Shown one piece after another: positions 52,644 to 61,820 of a stretch of 64,000 bases of DNA. The stretch is from Pollutimonas harenae (GTDB lineage Bacteria; Pseudomonadota; Gammaproteobacteria; Burkholderiales; Burkholderiaceae_B): positions 372,001 to 436,000 of the forward strand of contig NZ_SDQD01000003.1 in the NCBI RefSeq assembly GCF_004153685.1, given 5' to 3'. The position numbers and the translations under genes were made by a program. Each line of letters starts with the position of its first letter. Position 1 is the stretch's first letter. The notes beneath the pieces are model-generated. The model had not been told where the DNA came from. It saw only the letters and a list, made by a program, of their open reading frames with translations, and made no database searches.

Positions 52644-53426
52644 ATGACTGATGCAAACCACCCAATACGCCTGAACATTCTTTCCGATCTGCACTTGAGC
52701 CGGAACGGCCTGCCCCTGCCGTCAGTCGAAGCAGATGTTGTGATATTGGCAGGCGACATCAGCCGCCCCAAAGAAGCCATGGAGTGGGCCAGCGGTTTCA
52801 GCAAGCCGGTACTGTATGTGGCAGGCAACCATGAATTCTATGGCGGCGGCATCAAAGAGACCATTGCACAACTGAAGCACTATGCCGCTGGAAAACCCAT
52901 ATACGTACTCGACAACGAAGAGCTTGTGCTTCATGGCATTCGGTTTATCGGGTGCACCTTATGGACCGATTTCAATCTGGCTGGCCCCGGCGAGCTTCGT
53001 GAGCAGGCTATCGCCCAGGCGCTGGAGTTTACTTATGATTTTCGCCGCATCAAGTCCGATGCGGTTCCTGGCACCCCTTTTAGCCCCCTCGAAATGGAAG
53101 CCCTATTCAATCAGCATCGCGCATGGCTGCAACAACGCCTGGCCACCCCCTTCGATGGGCCAACCGTAGTCATCACGCACCACGCCCCATCCACCCAAAG
53201 CATACATCCACGCTTTGAAAACTCATTGATCAATACCTGCTTCGTTTCGGACAGCGAATATCTGATGAACGCAGACCGAGCCACCTTATGGATACATGGC
53301 CATACGCACGACAGCTTCGACTACCAGGTCAGGGGCACACGCGTAGTCTGCAATCCACGCGGCTATGCCCGTGATGGCATCAATGAGAACCCTTTTTTCA
53401 ATCCCGATCTGGTCATAAATATATAA
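52644..53426 (+). CDS. Calcineurin-like metallophosphoesterase
   Basis: A 260-residue cytoplasmic phosphoesterase with the complete two-metal set: D15-L-H17 (SDLHLS), GDISRP, GNHEFY, THHAPS and GHTHDSFDY. No signal peptide. Family members cleave phosphomonoesters or diesters, and the substrate cannot be told. Single-gene unit between the tRNA-Lys promoter and a strong terminator. ATG 52644 fits the start of the first motif. Confidence 0.88.
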   Translation: MTDANHPIRLNILSDLHLSRNGLPLPSVEADVVILAGDISRPKEAMEWASGFSKPVLYVAGNHEFYGGGIKETIAQLKHYAAGKPIYVLDNEELVLHGIRFIGCTLWTDFNLAGPGELREQAIAQALEFTYDFRRIKSDAVPGTPFSPLEMEALFNQHRAWLQQRLATPFDGPTVVITHHAPSTQSIHPRFENSLINTCFVSDSEYLMNADRATLWIHGHTHDSFDYQVRGTRVVCNPRGYARDGINENPFFNPDLVINI

Positions 53427-53433
53427 GTACGGC

Positions 53434-53476
53434 AAAAAAAAGGGTGTGGCTCATGCAGAACCACACCCTTTCTTTC
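53434..53476. terminator. Bidirectional Rho-independent terminator
   Basis: AAGGGTGTGG (53440-53449) and CCACACCCTT (53461-53470) form a 10-base stem, flanked by an A-run and a T-rich run. It ends both the phosphoesterase and the leftward GH31 gene. Confidence 0.88.
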
Positions 53477-53500
53477 TGGCTTGGCAATTCAAGCAGCGTA

Positions 53501-55753
53501 TTAGCGCGCCCTTGAAATACGCACCTCGGCGCCACGGCGCTTTACTTCCAGCCCTTCGGACGGCAGGATACGCAGCCCCTCCAGCCCTTTTATATAGCTT
53601 GATCCCTGCATCTGCATGACACGAATCTTGTTACGCATGACTACGGGGCTGTGTTCGGGCATGCCGAACATCCAGACCTCATCGAGGATGCGGGCCGAAT
53701 TGAAATCACCCGTATGCTGAGCTGTGGGCCCCAGGCAAAGCATATGACCTTCGCGGCCAAACAAGGGCAGCGTATCGAGACCGGCTTCAACCGTCCAGGT
53801 GGTGCCGCCTTCGTAGCGCCAGCCCGTATTCAGATCCCACCAGGCATCGCCTTCGGGCAGATACACCTGCACCTGCTTGCCAGGCTTCAGCACGGGAGCC
53901 ACCAGCAGCGCGGGACCCAGCATATATTGCGTGTCCCAGACTTGAGCAAGCGGGTCGGAGGGGAAAGCCAGCGCCATTGAGCGCTGTACCGGCAAACCCG
54001 ATCGCACGGCGTCTTCGATGATACCCAGAACATAAGGAACCAGGCGGTAGCGCCATTGCAGCCAGTGCTGAACGAGCTCCTGGGTTGCAGCATCAAACGC
54101 ACTGGGCAACAAGGCTGGCAGCGCCTGGAAGCTGAAGTTAGCCGAAAAAACGTTGGCAGCCAGCCAGCGTATGTATAGCTCTGGTGACATACCCTCGACC
54201 GGATGAACAGCCGAGCCGAGCGTGTGGGTTTGTACCGTGACGCCACTATCACCCAACGACAACGCTGTCCGCAGGCTGTGTTCGAAGGCCGCCCAGTCGT
54301 TCCCGGTCCGCGGGCCGCGTTGCCAGGCAAAGCGCTGCGCAGAAGGAAAGAGGTCTGCACTGATGACCACGCCTTCCTGGGGGGTTTTATGTCCGGCTAC
54401 GGCATCAAACAAGGCTTGTCGGGCCAGCAGCGGATATATTGTGCGCAACACGGCGCCTGATTCTCCGCCACGAGCGGTAATGCCGTCAGGAATGTTGAAT
54501 TGCGCATCACATACGGGTGCGCCCAGACCGTCATCAAACACCTGGCGTTGCCGCTCAGACCAGAGCTTGTATACGTCTTTGTGGGTCAGGTCGAGCAAGC
54601 CGAACGGCTTGCCGCCTGTGACGTCGTTGCCGTCAAAAATGTGCGCATTGCCGTCATCATCGATCAGCAACCAGCCTCGATCCTCCCATTCGGCGAACAT
54701 ATCGGTATCGCTGAGCACACCGGGGAAGGAAGGCGCCGCAAGTTGAATATTCAGTGCCTGGGCACGGGAGAAAAGATCACGCGCATCAGGAACCCGGGCG
54801 GCATCCCACTCGAAAACAGGCTTATCTGCCTGAAACCCGTATACGGCAGGCGCTCCTAGACAAACGGCATCCAGCCCCCATTGTTGGTCGCGGAATGTTT
54901 GCACAACAGCCAGGATATCGTCGGAGGACTGGCCAGGAGCCTGGTCCAGCCACACCCCCATAGGCCAGAGACTGGGTTGCCCGGCCCGGCCAGTGAGGGC
55001 TGTATATTGATTCAGGATTTCGGAAGGATCACCGACGAACAGGAATGCATCGAACACGCTGCCATACATCGACGCCTGGTATAGATCGGGGTCGCTATGA
55101 CCCATGTCGTGCTCGACACGCGCCATCGTATTGAAATAAAGCCCCCAACCCTTGGTGCTCCAGATCATGGGCAGTGCCGGCGCCTCGGGTTTGTCCGACA
55201 CTGAAACCGTGCCGCGCTGATTCAGCTCGCCTGCCGTGGATCCGGTGCCATGCAGGGCATCGTCGCCATCCAGATCGAAACTCAAGCGCCAGAGAGTTTC
55301 AGTACTGTCGTACGTCAGCGAACCCTCGGGGGAGGTCAAGATACAGTCGTCGCCGCGGTATACGGCAAGCTGCAAGGGAGACTGAGTCAGCTCAAGCGTC
55401 GTATCACCCTGCTGAATTCGCCAGCCGCTGGCCGGCGGTTCAGCAATTGAACTGACGGCAAGCTCGCCAACCGGCTCCTGTCGCGCCAACAGCATTTCGG
55501 CATGAGCTCGTGCCCGGGCACTGGGTTTTTCGGGGTTTAGTGCACTGGCTGGGGCACATCGCAAACGATAGACCCCCGGAGCATGCGCTTCTATTTGAAG
55601 CTGCAAGCTGGTTTGATCTACCGCAAAGTCGGCTCTTGTCGACTTTGAGGCGAGGAAATTCAGGGCAACTAGTTGCGTCACGTGAGCAAAGTCAGACTTG
55701 GGCGGCACAGCGCAATCCTTGGGGCTTACGCCCAATAAGCATTCAAAAGCCAT
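53501..55753 (-). CDS. Glycoside hydrolase family 31-like protein, divergent active site
   Basis: A 750-residue protein with GH31 layout: N-terminal beta-sandwich (about 1-240), a TIM barrel (about 255-590; LWPMGVWLDQAPGQSSDDIL, WGLDAVCLGAPAVYGF) and C-terminal sandwiches (VLKPGKQVQVYLPEGDAWWDLNTG in part as VYLPEGDAWWDL). The nucleophile position is D416 (APVCDAQFN). Where active enzymes have the acid/base WSGD, this has W477-QRGPR with no Asp until D486. No signal peptide is apparent, so it is probably cytoplasmic. It could be an alpha-glycosidase with a moved acid, a lyase/transglycosidase, or inactive. Confidence 0.78.
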   Translation of the reverse strand: MAFECLLGVSPKDCAVPPKSDFAHVTQLVALNFLASKSTRADFAVDQTSLQLQIEAHAPGVYRLRCAPASALNPEKPSARARAHAEMLLARQEPVGELAVSSIAEPPASGWRIQQGDTTLELTQSPLQLAVYRGDDCILTSPEGSLTYDSTETLWRLSFDLDGDDALHGTGSTAGELNQRGTVSVSDKPEAPALPMIWSTKGWGLYFNTMARVEHDMGHSDPDLYQASMYGSVFDAFLFVGDPSEILNQYTALTGRAGQPSLWPMGVWLDQAPGQSSDDILAVVQTFRDQQWGLDAVCLGAPAVYGFQADKPVFEWDAARVPDARDLFSRAQALNIQLAAPSFPGVLSDTDMFAEWEDRGWLLIDDDGNAHIFDGNDVTGGKPFGLLDLTHKDVYKLWSERQRQVFDDGLGAPVCDAQFNIPDGITARGGESGAVLRTIYPLLARQALFDAVAGHKTPQEGVVISADLFPSAQRFAWQRGPRTGNDWAAFEHSLRTALSLGDSGVTVQTHTLGSAVHPVEGMSPELYIRWLAANVFSANFSFQALPALLPSAFDAATQELVQHWLQWRYRLVPYVLGIIEDAVRSGLPVQRSMALAFPSDPLAQVWDTQYMLGPALLVAPVLKPGKQVQVYLPEGDAWWDLNTGWRYEGGTTWTVEAGLDTLPLFGREGHMLCLGPTAQHTGDFNSARILDEVWMFGMPEHSPVVMRNKIRVMQMQGSSYIKGLEGLRILPSEGLEVKRRGAEVRISRAR

Positions 55754-55823
55754 TATTTTGACGGATTTGAGCTATAAAATAAAATCGCACGGGTTTATGC
55801 ACCTTTAAGAACGATGAAAAGCA

Positions 55824-57689
55824 TCAGCGCGGGGCAATTTTTTGCAGTAATTCGCGCTCCAACGGCACAGGCTCACCATGGAGCTGGGCAGCAATGACAT
55901 CACCCGCCAAAGCGGCCCAGCTGAGTCCGCGTGACCCGAAAGCGCAAGCCATCCACAAACCGGGAGCCGCACTGACCGGACCTATCACTGGCAAGCGATC
56001 GGTGACTGCAGCGCGCCAACCAGCCCAACCACCCATCGCCGCCGGCATCGAATTCGAGCGGCCGCTTGGCACACTCAACAAGGTCGCTATCTTGCTCATG
56101 ACCTCTTGATGTCCTTGTGTTGTGATTTGGCTGACTGCTGGATCAACCGTATAAGTACTGCCACCTACACACTGCTTGCCTACAGCCGGAAGACAATAGC
56201 CCTCGCCGGCAACAATGGCCTTCAGTTCACCAAATGAGCCGGCGGCAAAATTGCTGACTTGCCCCCCTAACCTGTATATGGCTCTTAGTTTGGGCAAGCC
56301 AGGCACATCAGCCATGCCGCTCAGCAAGCCTGAAGCATGCCAGGCGTTGGCCAGTACCACATTGGGCGCGCTGGCCAGTACTTGTCCGTGCTTGTCGCAA
56401 ACCATCCATTGTTCGGCTGGGCCAGCATGTACACTGCCGACCAACTGATCCGTACAGTATAACCCGGGCAGGCTGAACAAGGCATGCAGCAAAGGCTCGG
56501 GCTGCACAAGCTGCCCATCGGCAAACCACAATCCCCCCCTGTTCGATCCAACCCCGGTCAATGCTCTGGCCTCATCGGCCTCCACCCAGCGCACCCAGTC
56601 AGACGGAAACCCAAGCTCATTCACGGCAAGCAGGCGCTCAGCGGCATGTTGTGCATCCCGCGCCAGCTCCAGCGTCCCGCAACGCCGTGGCCGGGCAGGC
56701 TCAGGCAAACCTTGCCAACGCTGCAAGGCACGCAACACACCAGCCCGGCTCAGTCTCGCCCGGATATCATCATCACGACTGATGACGGGAGTCAGCGCTG
56801 CGGCAATATGTCCTTTATGACTGCCCCCCAGCCCCTGGGCGAATACCGGGTCCAGAACCTCAACCTCATGACCGCGCAGCATCAGGGCCTGAGCCACACC
56901 GGCACCAGCCAGTCCGCCCCCTACCACCACGATCTTGCTGCCAGTCGGCGCCTGAATGCGTTGCTGGCCCATACCAGGACGCAAAGTGGCCACTGTTATT
57001 TCGCGCTTGCCGCCAAACCCAGGGACTTTGGACACCAGAAAGCCAGCATCGCGCAAGCCTCGGCGCATTTCTCCGGCGCAGCACCAACTGGCCGCTGTGG
57101 CCCCTGCATTGGCCATGCGCACCAACTGTCCAAATAAATGACGCGACCACATTTCGGGATTGACCCGGGGAGCGAAACCATCCAAAAAATAAGCATCGAC
57201 CCGAGCAGAAACTTGCCGGGCGAGGCGCTCTACTGACCCAAACGCCAGGGTCAGGGTCAAGGCTCCCCCTTCGAATTCCAGTCGGTGCAGGCCCGGCAGC
57301 AAAGGCGGCCAGGCCTGCACTAGCTGTGCCGCCAGCCTACGCTCAGACTCGGGCAGGTTTTGCCATAAAAGCTCCAGATCGCGCCTGGTAAAGGGATGCA
57401 GCTCGAACGACACCATATGCAGCCGTGTCGGCCTGTGCGGATCGTCGCGCCAGGCCTGCCATAAGGCCAGGAAGTTATGCCCCAGGCCAAAGCCAGTTTC
57501 GCAAACAGTAAAGCTGTCTTGGTTTCGCCAACGATCAATAAGATTGGTACCACGTATGAAGACACGCCTGGCCTGCTCCAGCGCCCCCCATTCCGGGTGA
57601 TAGACGTCGTTGAAATCGATGCTGACGGGCACGCCACGCTCATTGAAAGCCGATACTGCCGGAATCAGCGGCTCATAGTTGCTGGACAT
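55824..57689 (-). CDS. mnmC: Bifunctional tRNA wobble-uridine modification enzyme MnmC
   Basis: A 621-residue fusion that finishes mnm5s2U34 in tRNAs for Lys, Glu and others. The N-terminal methyltransferase (about 1-240) has ARRVFIRGTNLIDRW, VCETGFGLGHNFLALW (SAM site) and DAYFLDGFAPRVNPEMW. The C-terminal FAD oxidoreductase (about 255-610) has KIVVVGGGLAGAGVAQAL (dinucleotide fold), GSHKGHIAAALTP and LWMACAFGSRGLSWAAL. The expected order (MnmC2 then MnmC1) is kept. Divergent from suhB. Confidence 0.94.
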   Translation of the reverse strand: MSSNYEPLIPAVSAFNERGVPVSIDFNDVYHPEWGALEQARRVFIRGTNLIDRWRNQDSFTVCETGFGLGHNFLALWQAWRDDPHRPTRLHMVSFELHPFTRRDLELLWQNLPESERRLAAQLVQAWPPLLPGLHRLEFEGGALTLTLAFGSVERLARQVSARVDAYFLDGFAPRVNPEMWSRHLFGQLVRMANAGATAASWCCAGEMRRGLRDAGFLVSKVPGFGGKREITVATLRPGMGQQRIQAPTGSKIVVVGGGLAGAGVAQALMLRGHEVEVLDPVFAQGLGGSHKGHIAAALTPVISRDDDIRARLSRAGVLRALQRWQGLPEPARPRRCGTLELARDAQHAAERLLAVNELGFPSDWVRWVEADEARALTGVGSNRGGLWFADGQLVQPEPLLHALFSLPGLYCTDQLVGSVHAGPAEQWMVCDKHGQVLASAPNVVLANAWHASGLLSGMADVPGLPKLRAIYRLGGQVSNFAAGSFGELKAIVAGEGYCLPAVGKQCVGGSTYTVDPAVSQITTQGHQEVMSKIATLLSVPSGRSNSMPAAMGGWAGWRAAVTDRLPVIGPVSAAPGLWMACAFGSRGLSWAALAGDVIAAQLHGEPVPLERELLQKIAPR

Positions 57690-57718
57690 ACATTTTGCTT
57701 CTGAAAATATGGGATACC

Positions 57719-57740
57719 ATCACGTACAATGATACGTGAT
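57719..57740. promoter_or_regulatory. Inverted repeat between mnmC and suhB
   Basis: ATCACGTA (57719-57726) and TACGTGAT (57733-57740) are perfect arms with a 6-base spacer, 38 bases before the suhB-type gene and 30 bases from the mnmC start. Probably a regulator site shared by both promoters, though no T-run means a terminator is unlikely. Confidence 0.4.
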
Positions 57741-57778
57741 AGAGCAAGTCCGCTCTTGTTGACCAAGGTCTTTACAGC

Positions 57779-58624
57779 ATGCCATCAACTCGTCTACCTC
57801 TTAGCGACTGTCTCGATGCAGCAGTCACTGCGGCGCACGCAGCAGCCGCCATCCTGCAAGCCTATTCACATAATCGGGCCGAACTCATCATAGACAAGAA
57901 AAACCGCAACGATCTGGTGTCGCAAGCTGATCGCGAAGCCGAGCAAGCAGTCATCGAAATTTTGCGCGAACGTACGCCAGATCTGGGCATTGTTGCTGAA
58001 GAAAGCGGCGGACAAACCTCCGGTGCAGCCACTTGGTATATAGATCCCCTGGATGGCACCACCAACTTCCTGCATGGCATTCCACAGTATGCCGTGTCGA
58101 TTGCCCTCATTGCGCACGAAGGCACGCTGGTCAACGATACACCGCTGACTCAGGACACTCCGGTAATCGGTGTTGTATACGATCCCAACCGCGAAGAAAT
58201 GTTTACCGCCATGCATGGCGTAGGAGCCTGGCTGAATGGGCATCGCATCAATTGCTCGCAAACTGAACTGCTCTCCGAGTCCGTACTAGGCTCTGGCTTT
58301 CCTTTCCGTGACTTTTCGTTTTCAGACCAGTATATGCCCACGCTGCATGAAGCCATCAACACCACACGTGGTGTAAGACGCCTGGGTGCCGCGGCGCTCG
58401 ACCTGGCGTGGGTGGCTTGCGGACGCTACGATGGTTACTGGGAAATGGGGCTTGCGCCCTGGGATGTTGCAGCAGGCACGGTCATTGTGCGCGAAGCGGG
58501 CGGTATTTGCGAAGACATGTACCACCGTACTCCGTGGCCCATCAAGGGTTATGTCTATGCAGGCAATACCCATACCGCCCCGGCACTCGATGCCATGATC
58601 CAGCCGCACCTGAAAAAAGACTGA
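57779..58624 (+). CDS. suhB: Inositol monophosphatase family protein (SuhB-like)
   Basis: A 281-residue Mg-dependent phosphatase. Metal-binding motifs: VAEESGG (Glu), IDPLDGTTNFLHG and WDVAAGTVIVREAGG. LGSGFPFRD and RRLGAAALDLAWVACGRYDGYWE are typical of SuhB. SuhB also acts as an rRNA antitermination factor in E. coli. A short insert (about 118-130: VNDTPLTQDTPV) is longer than usual. Followed 31 bases later by the M20 gene. Confidence 0.88.
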   Translation: MPSTRLPLSDCLDAAVTAAHAAAAILQAYSHNRAELIIDKKNRNDLVSQADREAEQAVIEILRERTPDLGIVAEESGGQTSGAATWYIDPLDGTTNFLHGIPQYAVSIALIAHEGTLVNDTPLTQDTPVIGVVYDPNREEMFTAMHGVGAWLNGHRINCSQTELLSESVLGSGFPFRDFSFSDQYMPTLHEAINTTRGVRRLGAAALDLAWVACGRYDGYWEMGLAPWDVAAGTVIVREAGGICEDMYHRTPWPIKGYVYAGNTHTAPALDAMIQPHLKKD

Positions 58625-58655
58625 ATCAACAACAGCAATAACAGGAGACACAAGC

Positions 58656-59858
58656 ATGAAACTCGCTGAAGCCATAGTAGGCTGGAAACCGGAAATCACC
58701 GCCATAAGACGCGATATCCATGCTCATCCGGAACTAGCCTACGAAGAGGTCCGTACCGCCGATGTCGTGGCCAAGACGCTTGAATCCTGGGGAATTACAG
58801 TACACCGTGGGCTGGGCATCACCGGCGTGGTCGGTACTATCCATGGCAAAAAACAAAATGGCAAGGCGGTGGGCCTGCGCGCCGACATGGACGCCTTGCC
58901 CATGCAAGAAGCCAATACCTTCGAGCATGCCAGCCAGCATCCCGGAAAGATGCACGCTTGCGGTCATGACGGCCACACGGCCATGCTGCTGGCAGCTGCA
59001 CGCTACCTGGCCGAACACCGGGACTTCGAGGGTACGGTTCACGTTATTTTCCAGCCTGCCGAAGAAGGCCAGGGCGGCGCCAAAGCCATGATAGACGACG
59101 GGCTATTCAAGCTCTTCCCCATGGATGCCGTCTTTGGCATGCATAACTGGCCCGGTATGGAGGTAGGCACTTTCGGCGTAGTCGGAGGCCCTATCATGGC
59201 TTCGAGCAATACCTTCGAGATAGTTCTGGAAGGCAAAGGGGCCCATGGCGCCATGCCGCACCTTGGCGTAGACCCAGTCATGGCAGCCGTACAACTGGCA
59301 CAAAGCCTGCAAACCATCGTCACCCGTAATCGCAATCCGCTGGACCCCGCCGTCATCAGCATTACCCAAATTCACACCGGGTCGGCCGACAACGTCATTC
59401 CCAATGACGCCACGCTGCGCGGCACGGTACGCACGTTTTCCGATCACAATCTCGATCTTATCGAAAACCGCATGCGCGACATTACCGAGCACACCAGCCG
59501 TGCGCTCGATTGCCAGGCCCGTTTTACCTTTCTGCGTCGCTATCCCCCTACCATCAACCACGACCGTGAGGCAGCTTTTTGCGCCGACGTGCTCAAGGGC
59601 ATAGTCGGCGACGCTCAGGTAGACCAAAGCATACAGCCCTCCATGGGTGCAGAAGACTTTGCTTTCATGCTCAAGGAAGTGCCTGGATGCTATGTCTGGA
59701 TAGGCAACGGCCAGGGCGATCACCGTGACCAAGGTCACGGCCTGGGCCCATGCATGCTGCATAACGGAAGCTACGACTTCAACGACGACCTGATTCCCCT
59801 CGGGGCCAGCTACTGGGTCGAACTGGCCACACAATGGCTGGCCAACCCTACACGCTAA
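58656..59858 (+). CDS. M20-family amidohydrolase (hippurate hydrolase type)
   Basis: A 400-residue metallo-amidohydrolase related to hippuricase and N-acyl-amino-acid deacylases. Metal-binding residues are visible in MHACGHDGHTAMLL, PAEEGQGGAKAMI, FGMHNWPG and close to the C-terminus LHNGSYDFND. The dimerisation insert runs about 185-300 (GKGAHGAMPHLGVDPV). No signal peptide. Its last 3' bases are close to the thioesterase gene. Substrate unknown. Confidence 0.9.
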   Translation: MKLAEAIVGWKPEITAIRRDIHAHPELAYEEVRTADVVAKTLESWGITVHRGLGITGVVGTIHGKKQNGKAVGLRADMDALPMQEANTFEHASQHPGKMHACGHDGHTAMLLAAARYLAEHRDFEGTVHVIFQPAEEGQGGAKAMIDDGLFKLFPMDAVFGMHNWPGMEVGTFGVVGGPIMASSNTFEIVLEGKGAHGAMPHLGVDPVMAAVQLAQSLQTIVTRNRNPLDPAVISITQIHTGSADNVIPNDATLRGTVRTFSDHNLDLIENRMRDITEHTSRALDCQARFTFLRRYPPTINHDREAAFCADVLKGIVGDAQVDQSIQPSMGAEDFAFMLKEVPGCYVWIGNGQGDHRDQGHGLGPCMLHNGSYDFNDDLIPLGASYWVELATQWLANPTR

Positions 59859-59881
59859 GCCCTATTTCCGGAGCAGTTTCC

Positions 59882-60289
59882 TTGAGCACCAACAGCACCC
59901 CCACTGTTTTACCGCCACCAGAACGGCATGCCGTTCTGCGCGTCATGCCACAACCCTCCGACGCCAACATTCATGGCGACGTCTTCGGAGGCTGGATCAT
60001 GGCGCAGGTGGATATTGCCGGCTCCATTCCAGCCACTCGCCGCGCCGCCGGGCGCGTAGCCACGATCGCCGTCAACGCATTCACCTTCAAGCAGCCTGTA
60101 TTCGTGGGCGACCTGCTCAGTTTCTATGCCGAAATCGTGAAAGTCGGCACTACGTCCATTACCGTGTCGGTCGAGGTCTATGCCGAACGACAACGCCTGG
60201 AGCTCGAAGTCGTCAAAGTCACCGAGGCCATACTGACTTATGTTGCCACCGATGACCAACGCAAACGCCGCCCTCTTCCACCTGTTTAA
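59882..60289 (+). CDS. YciA-type acyl-CoA thioesterase
   Basis: A 135-residue hotdog-fold thioesterase. I chose the TTG at 59882 because CCGGAG lies 8 bases upstream and the length then equals that of YciA. The open frame begins at ATG 59834 inside the M20 gene without a ribosome site. Family marks: LRVMPQPSDANIHGDVFGGWIM (part: NIHGDVFGGW), the catalytic Asp in that stretch, VATIAVNAFTFKQPVFVGDL and VTEAILTYVA. It hydrolyses a broad set of acyl-CoAs. mgtE follows after 14 bases. Confidence 0.87.
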   Translation: MSTNSTPTVLPPPERHAVLRVMPQPSDANIHGDVFGGWIMAQVDIAGSIPATRRAAGRVATIAVNAFTFKQPVFVGDLLSFYAEIVKVGTTSITVSVEVYAERQRLELEVVKVTEAILTYVATDDQRKRRPLPPV

Positions 60290-60303
60290 CATCAAGGTAG
60301 CCT

Positions 60304-61782
60304 ATGTCTGATTCCTCAGTTCAGGCTGAAAGCGAGCCGATCACCATCCCGCGCCGCCTTGATCCCGAAGACGCACAGCTTGCCTTGCAAAGGCTCCAGT
60401 CCATTCTGAGACGGCAAGAGGTCGTCGAAGCCCTGGCGCTCCGCCAATACGAAGAAGATAGCCGTTCCAACCTGCTCGAAGGCTTGCTGCACCGGCAGCA
60501 CGAAAACGAAATCAGAGCGATCATCAACGATCTCCATCCCTCTGATATTGCTTTCATCCTCGAATCACTGCCCGTACAAGAGCGACAGGCGGTCTGGCAG
60601 TTGGTCAGCGCCGAGCACGACGCCGATGTGCTGCTGGAAATCGACGACTGGGCACGCGAATCCCTGATCGAATCCATGGACCACCAGGATCTGGTGGCCG
60701 CCACTGGCACCATGGATGCCGACGAAATCGCCGACCTGGCCGCCGACCTGCCCGCCGACGTCATCGCCGAGGTCCAGAAAGGCCTGACCGACGAAGAACG
60801 GGCGCAGTTGCTGGAAGCCATGGGCTACCCCGAAGACACGGTGGGCGCCATCATGGACTTCGAAATGGTTCGTGTGCGGGAAGACGTGACGCTGGAGGTT
60901 GTGCTGCGCTATTTGCGTCGTTTGCAAGAGCTGCCCGATCATACCGACCAGATATTCGTGGTTGATCGTGACGACAAGCTTCAGGGTACGCTGCAATTGT
61001 CCACCTTACTGGTGCGCGAGCCCGACAACCTGGTCTCCAAGGTCATGACCACCGACTACCTGACCTTGAACCCACTCGATTCCGATGCCGACGCCGCCGG
61101 CGCCTTCGAGCGTTATGACTTGGTCTCAGCACCCGTCACCGACGATCAAGGGCGTCTGATCGGCCGAGTCACGATTGCTGAAGTGGTTGACGTGATTCAG
61201 GAAGACTCCCAAGAGCAGGCCCTTTCACGAGCCGGTCTGCAGGAAGAAGATATTTTTGCACCAGTGATGGACGCCCTGCGCAACCGGGCACCGTGGTTGT
61301 TTGTCAACCTCTGCACTGCCGCAACGGCATCGCTGATCGCCTCCCGCTTCGAAGACACCGTCAGTCACATCGTCATCCTTGCCTTCCTGATGTCCATCGT
61401 CGCAGGCATAGGCGGCAATTCCGGCAACCAGACCATGACCATGATCATCCGGGCTCTGGCTGTGGGGCGCGTGACCGGTTCGAACGCATGGCAGCTGGTC
61501 AAGCGTGAAATGAGCGTTACTTTTCTGGTGGGTCTGTGCGGTAGTGTGGTGGCTGCCGCTTTTGCATGGGCCATTTCGGGTTCGCTGGCCATTGCCGCCG
61601 TCATGATGGCGGCAATGATCTGCAATATGCTGATCGGTGCGGCGCTGGGTGTACTGATACCCATGCTGCGCGACCGCTTTGGCAAGGACCCCGCCATGGG
61701 GTCGTCGGTGCTACTGACTTTCGCTACCGACTCACTTGGATTCTTCGTCTTCCTGGGTTTGGCGACTGTCTTCCTGATCTAG
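60304..61782 (+). CDS. mgtE: Magnesium transporter MgtE
   Basis: A 492-residue Mg2+ channel. Superhelical N domain (about 40-150; LHPSDIAFILESLP, DADEIADLAADLP, AMGYPEDTVGAIMD); two CBS domains (about 160-290; VSKVMTTDYLTLNPLDSDADAA); membrane domain with five helices (about 310-492; RAPWLFVNLCTAATASLIA, GIGGNSGNQTMT, the pore-lining stretch). Acidic residues in N and CBS domains sense cytosolic Mg2+. I see no M-box or other riboswitch in the 14 bases before it. Confidence 0.94.
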   Translation: MSDSSVQAESEPITIPRRLDPEDAQLALQRLQSILRRQEVVEALALRQYEEDSRSNLLEGLLHRQHENEIRAIINDLHPSDIAFILESLPVQERQAVWQLVSAEHDADVLLEIDDWARESLIESMDHQDLVAATGTMDADEIADLAADLPADVIAEVQKGLTDEERAQLLEAMGYPEDTVGAIMDFEMVRVREDVTLEVVLRYLRRLQELPDHTDQIFVVDRDDKLQGTLQLSTLLVREPDNLVSKVMTTDYLTLNPLDSDADAAGAFERYDLVSAPVTDDQGRLIGRVTIAEVVDVIQEDSQEQALSRAGLQEEDIFAPVMDALRNRAPWLFVNLCTAATASLIASRFEDTVSHIVILAFLMSIVAGIGGNSGNQTMTMIIRALAVGRVTGSNAWQLVKREMSVTFLVGLCGSVVAAAFAWAISGSLAIAAVMMAAMICNMLIGAALGVLIPMLRDRFGKDPAMGSSVLLTFATDSLGFFVFLGLATVFLI

Positions 61783-61820
61783 GCTGCCGCTATAAACGCC
61801 AGGTGCCGGACAGCATCGAG

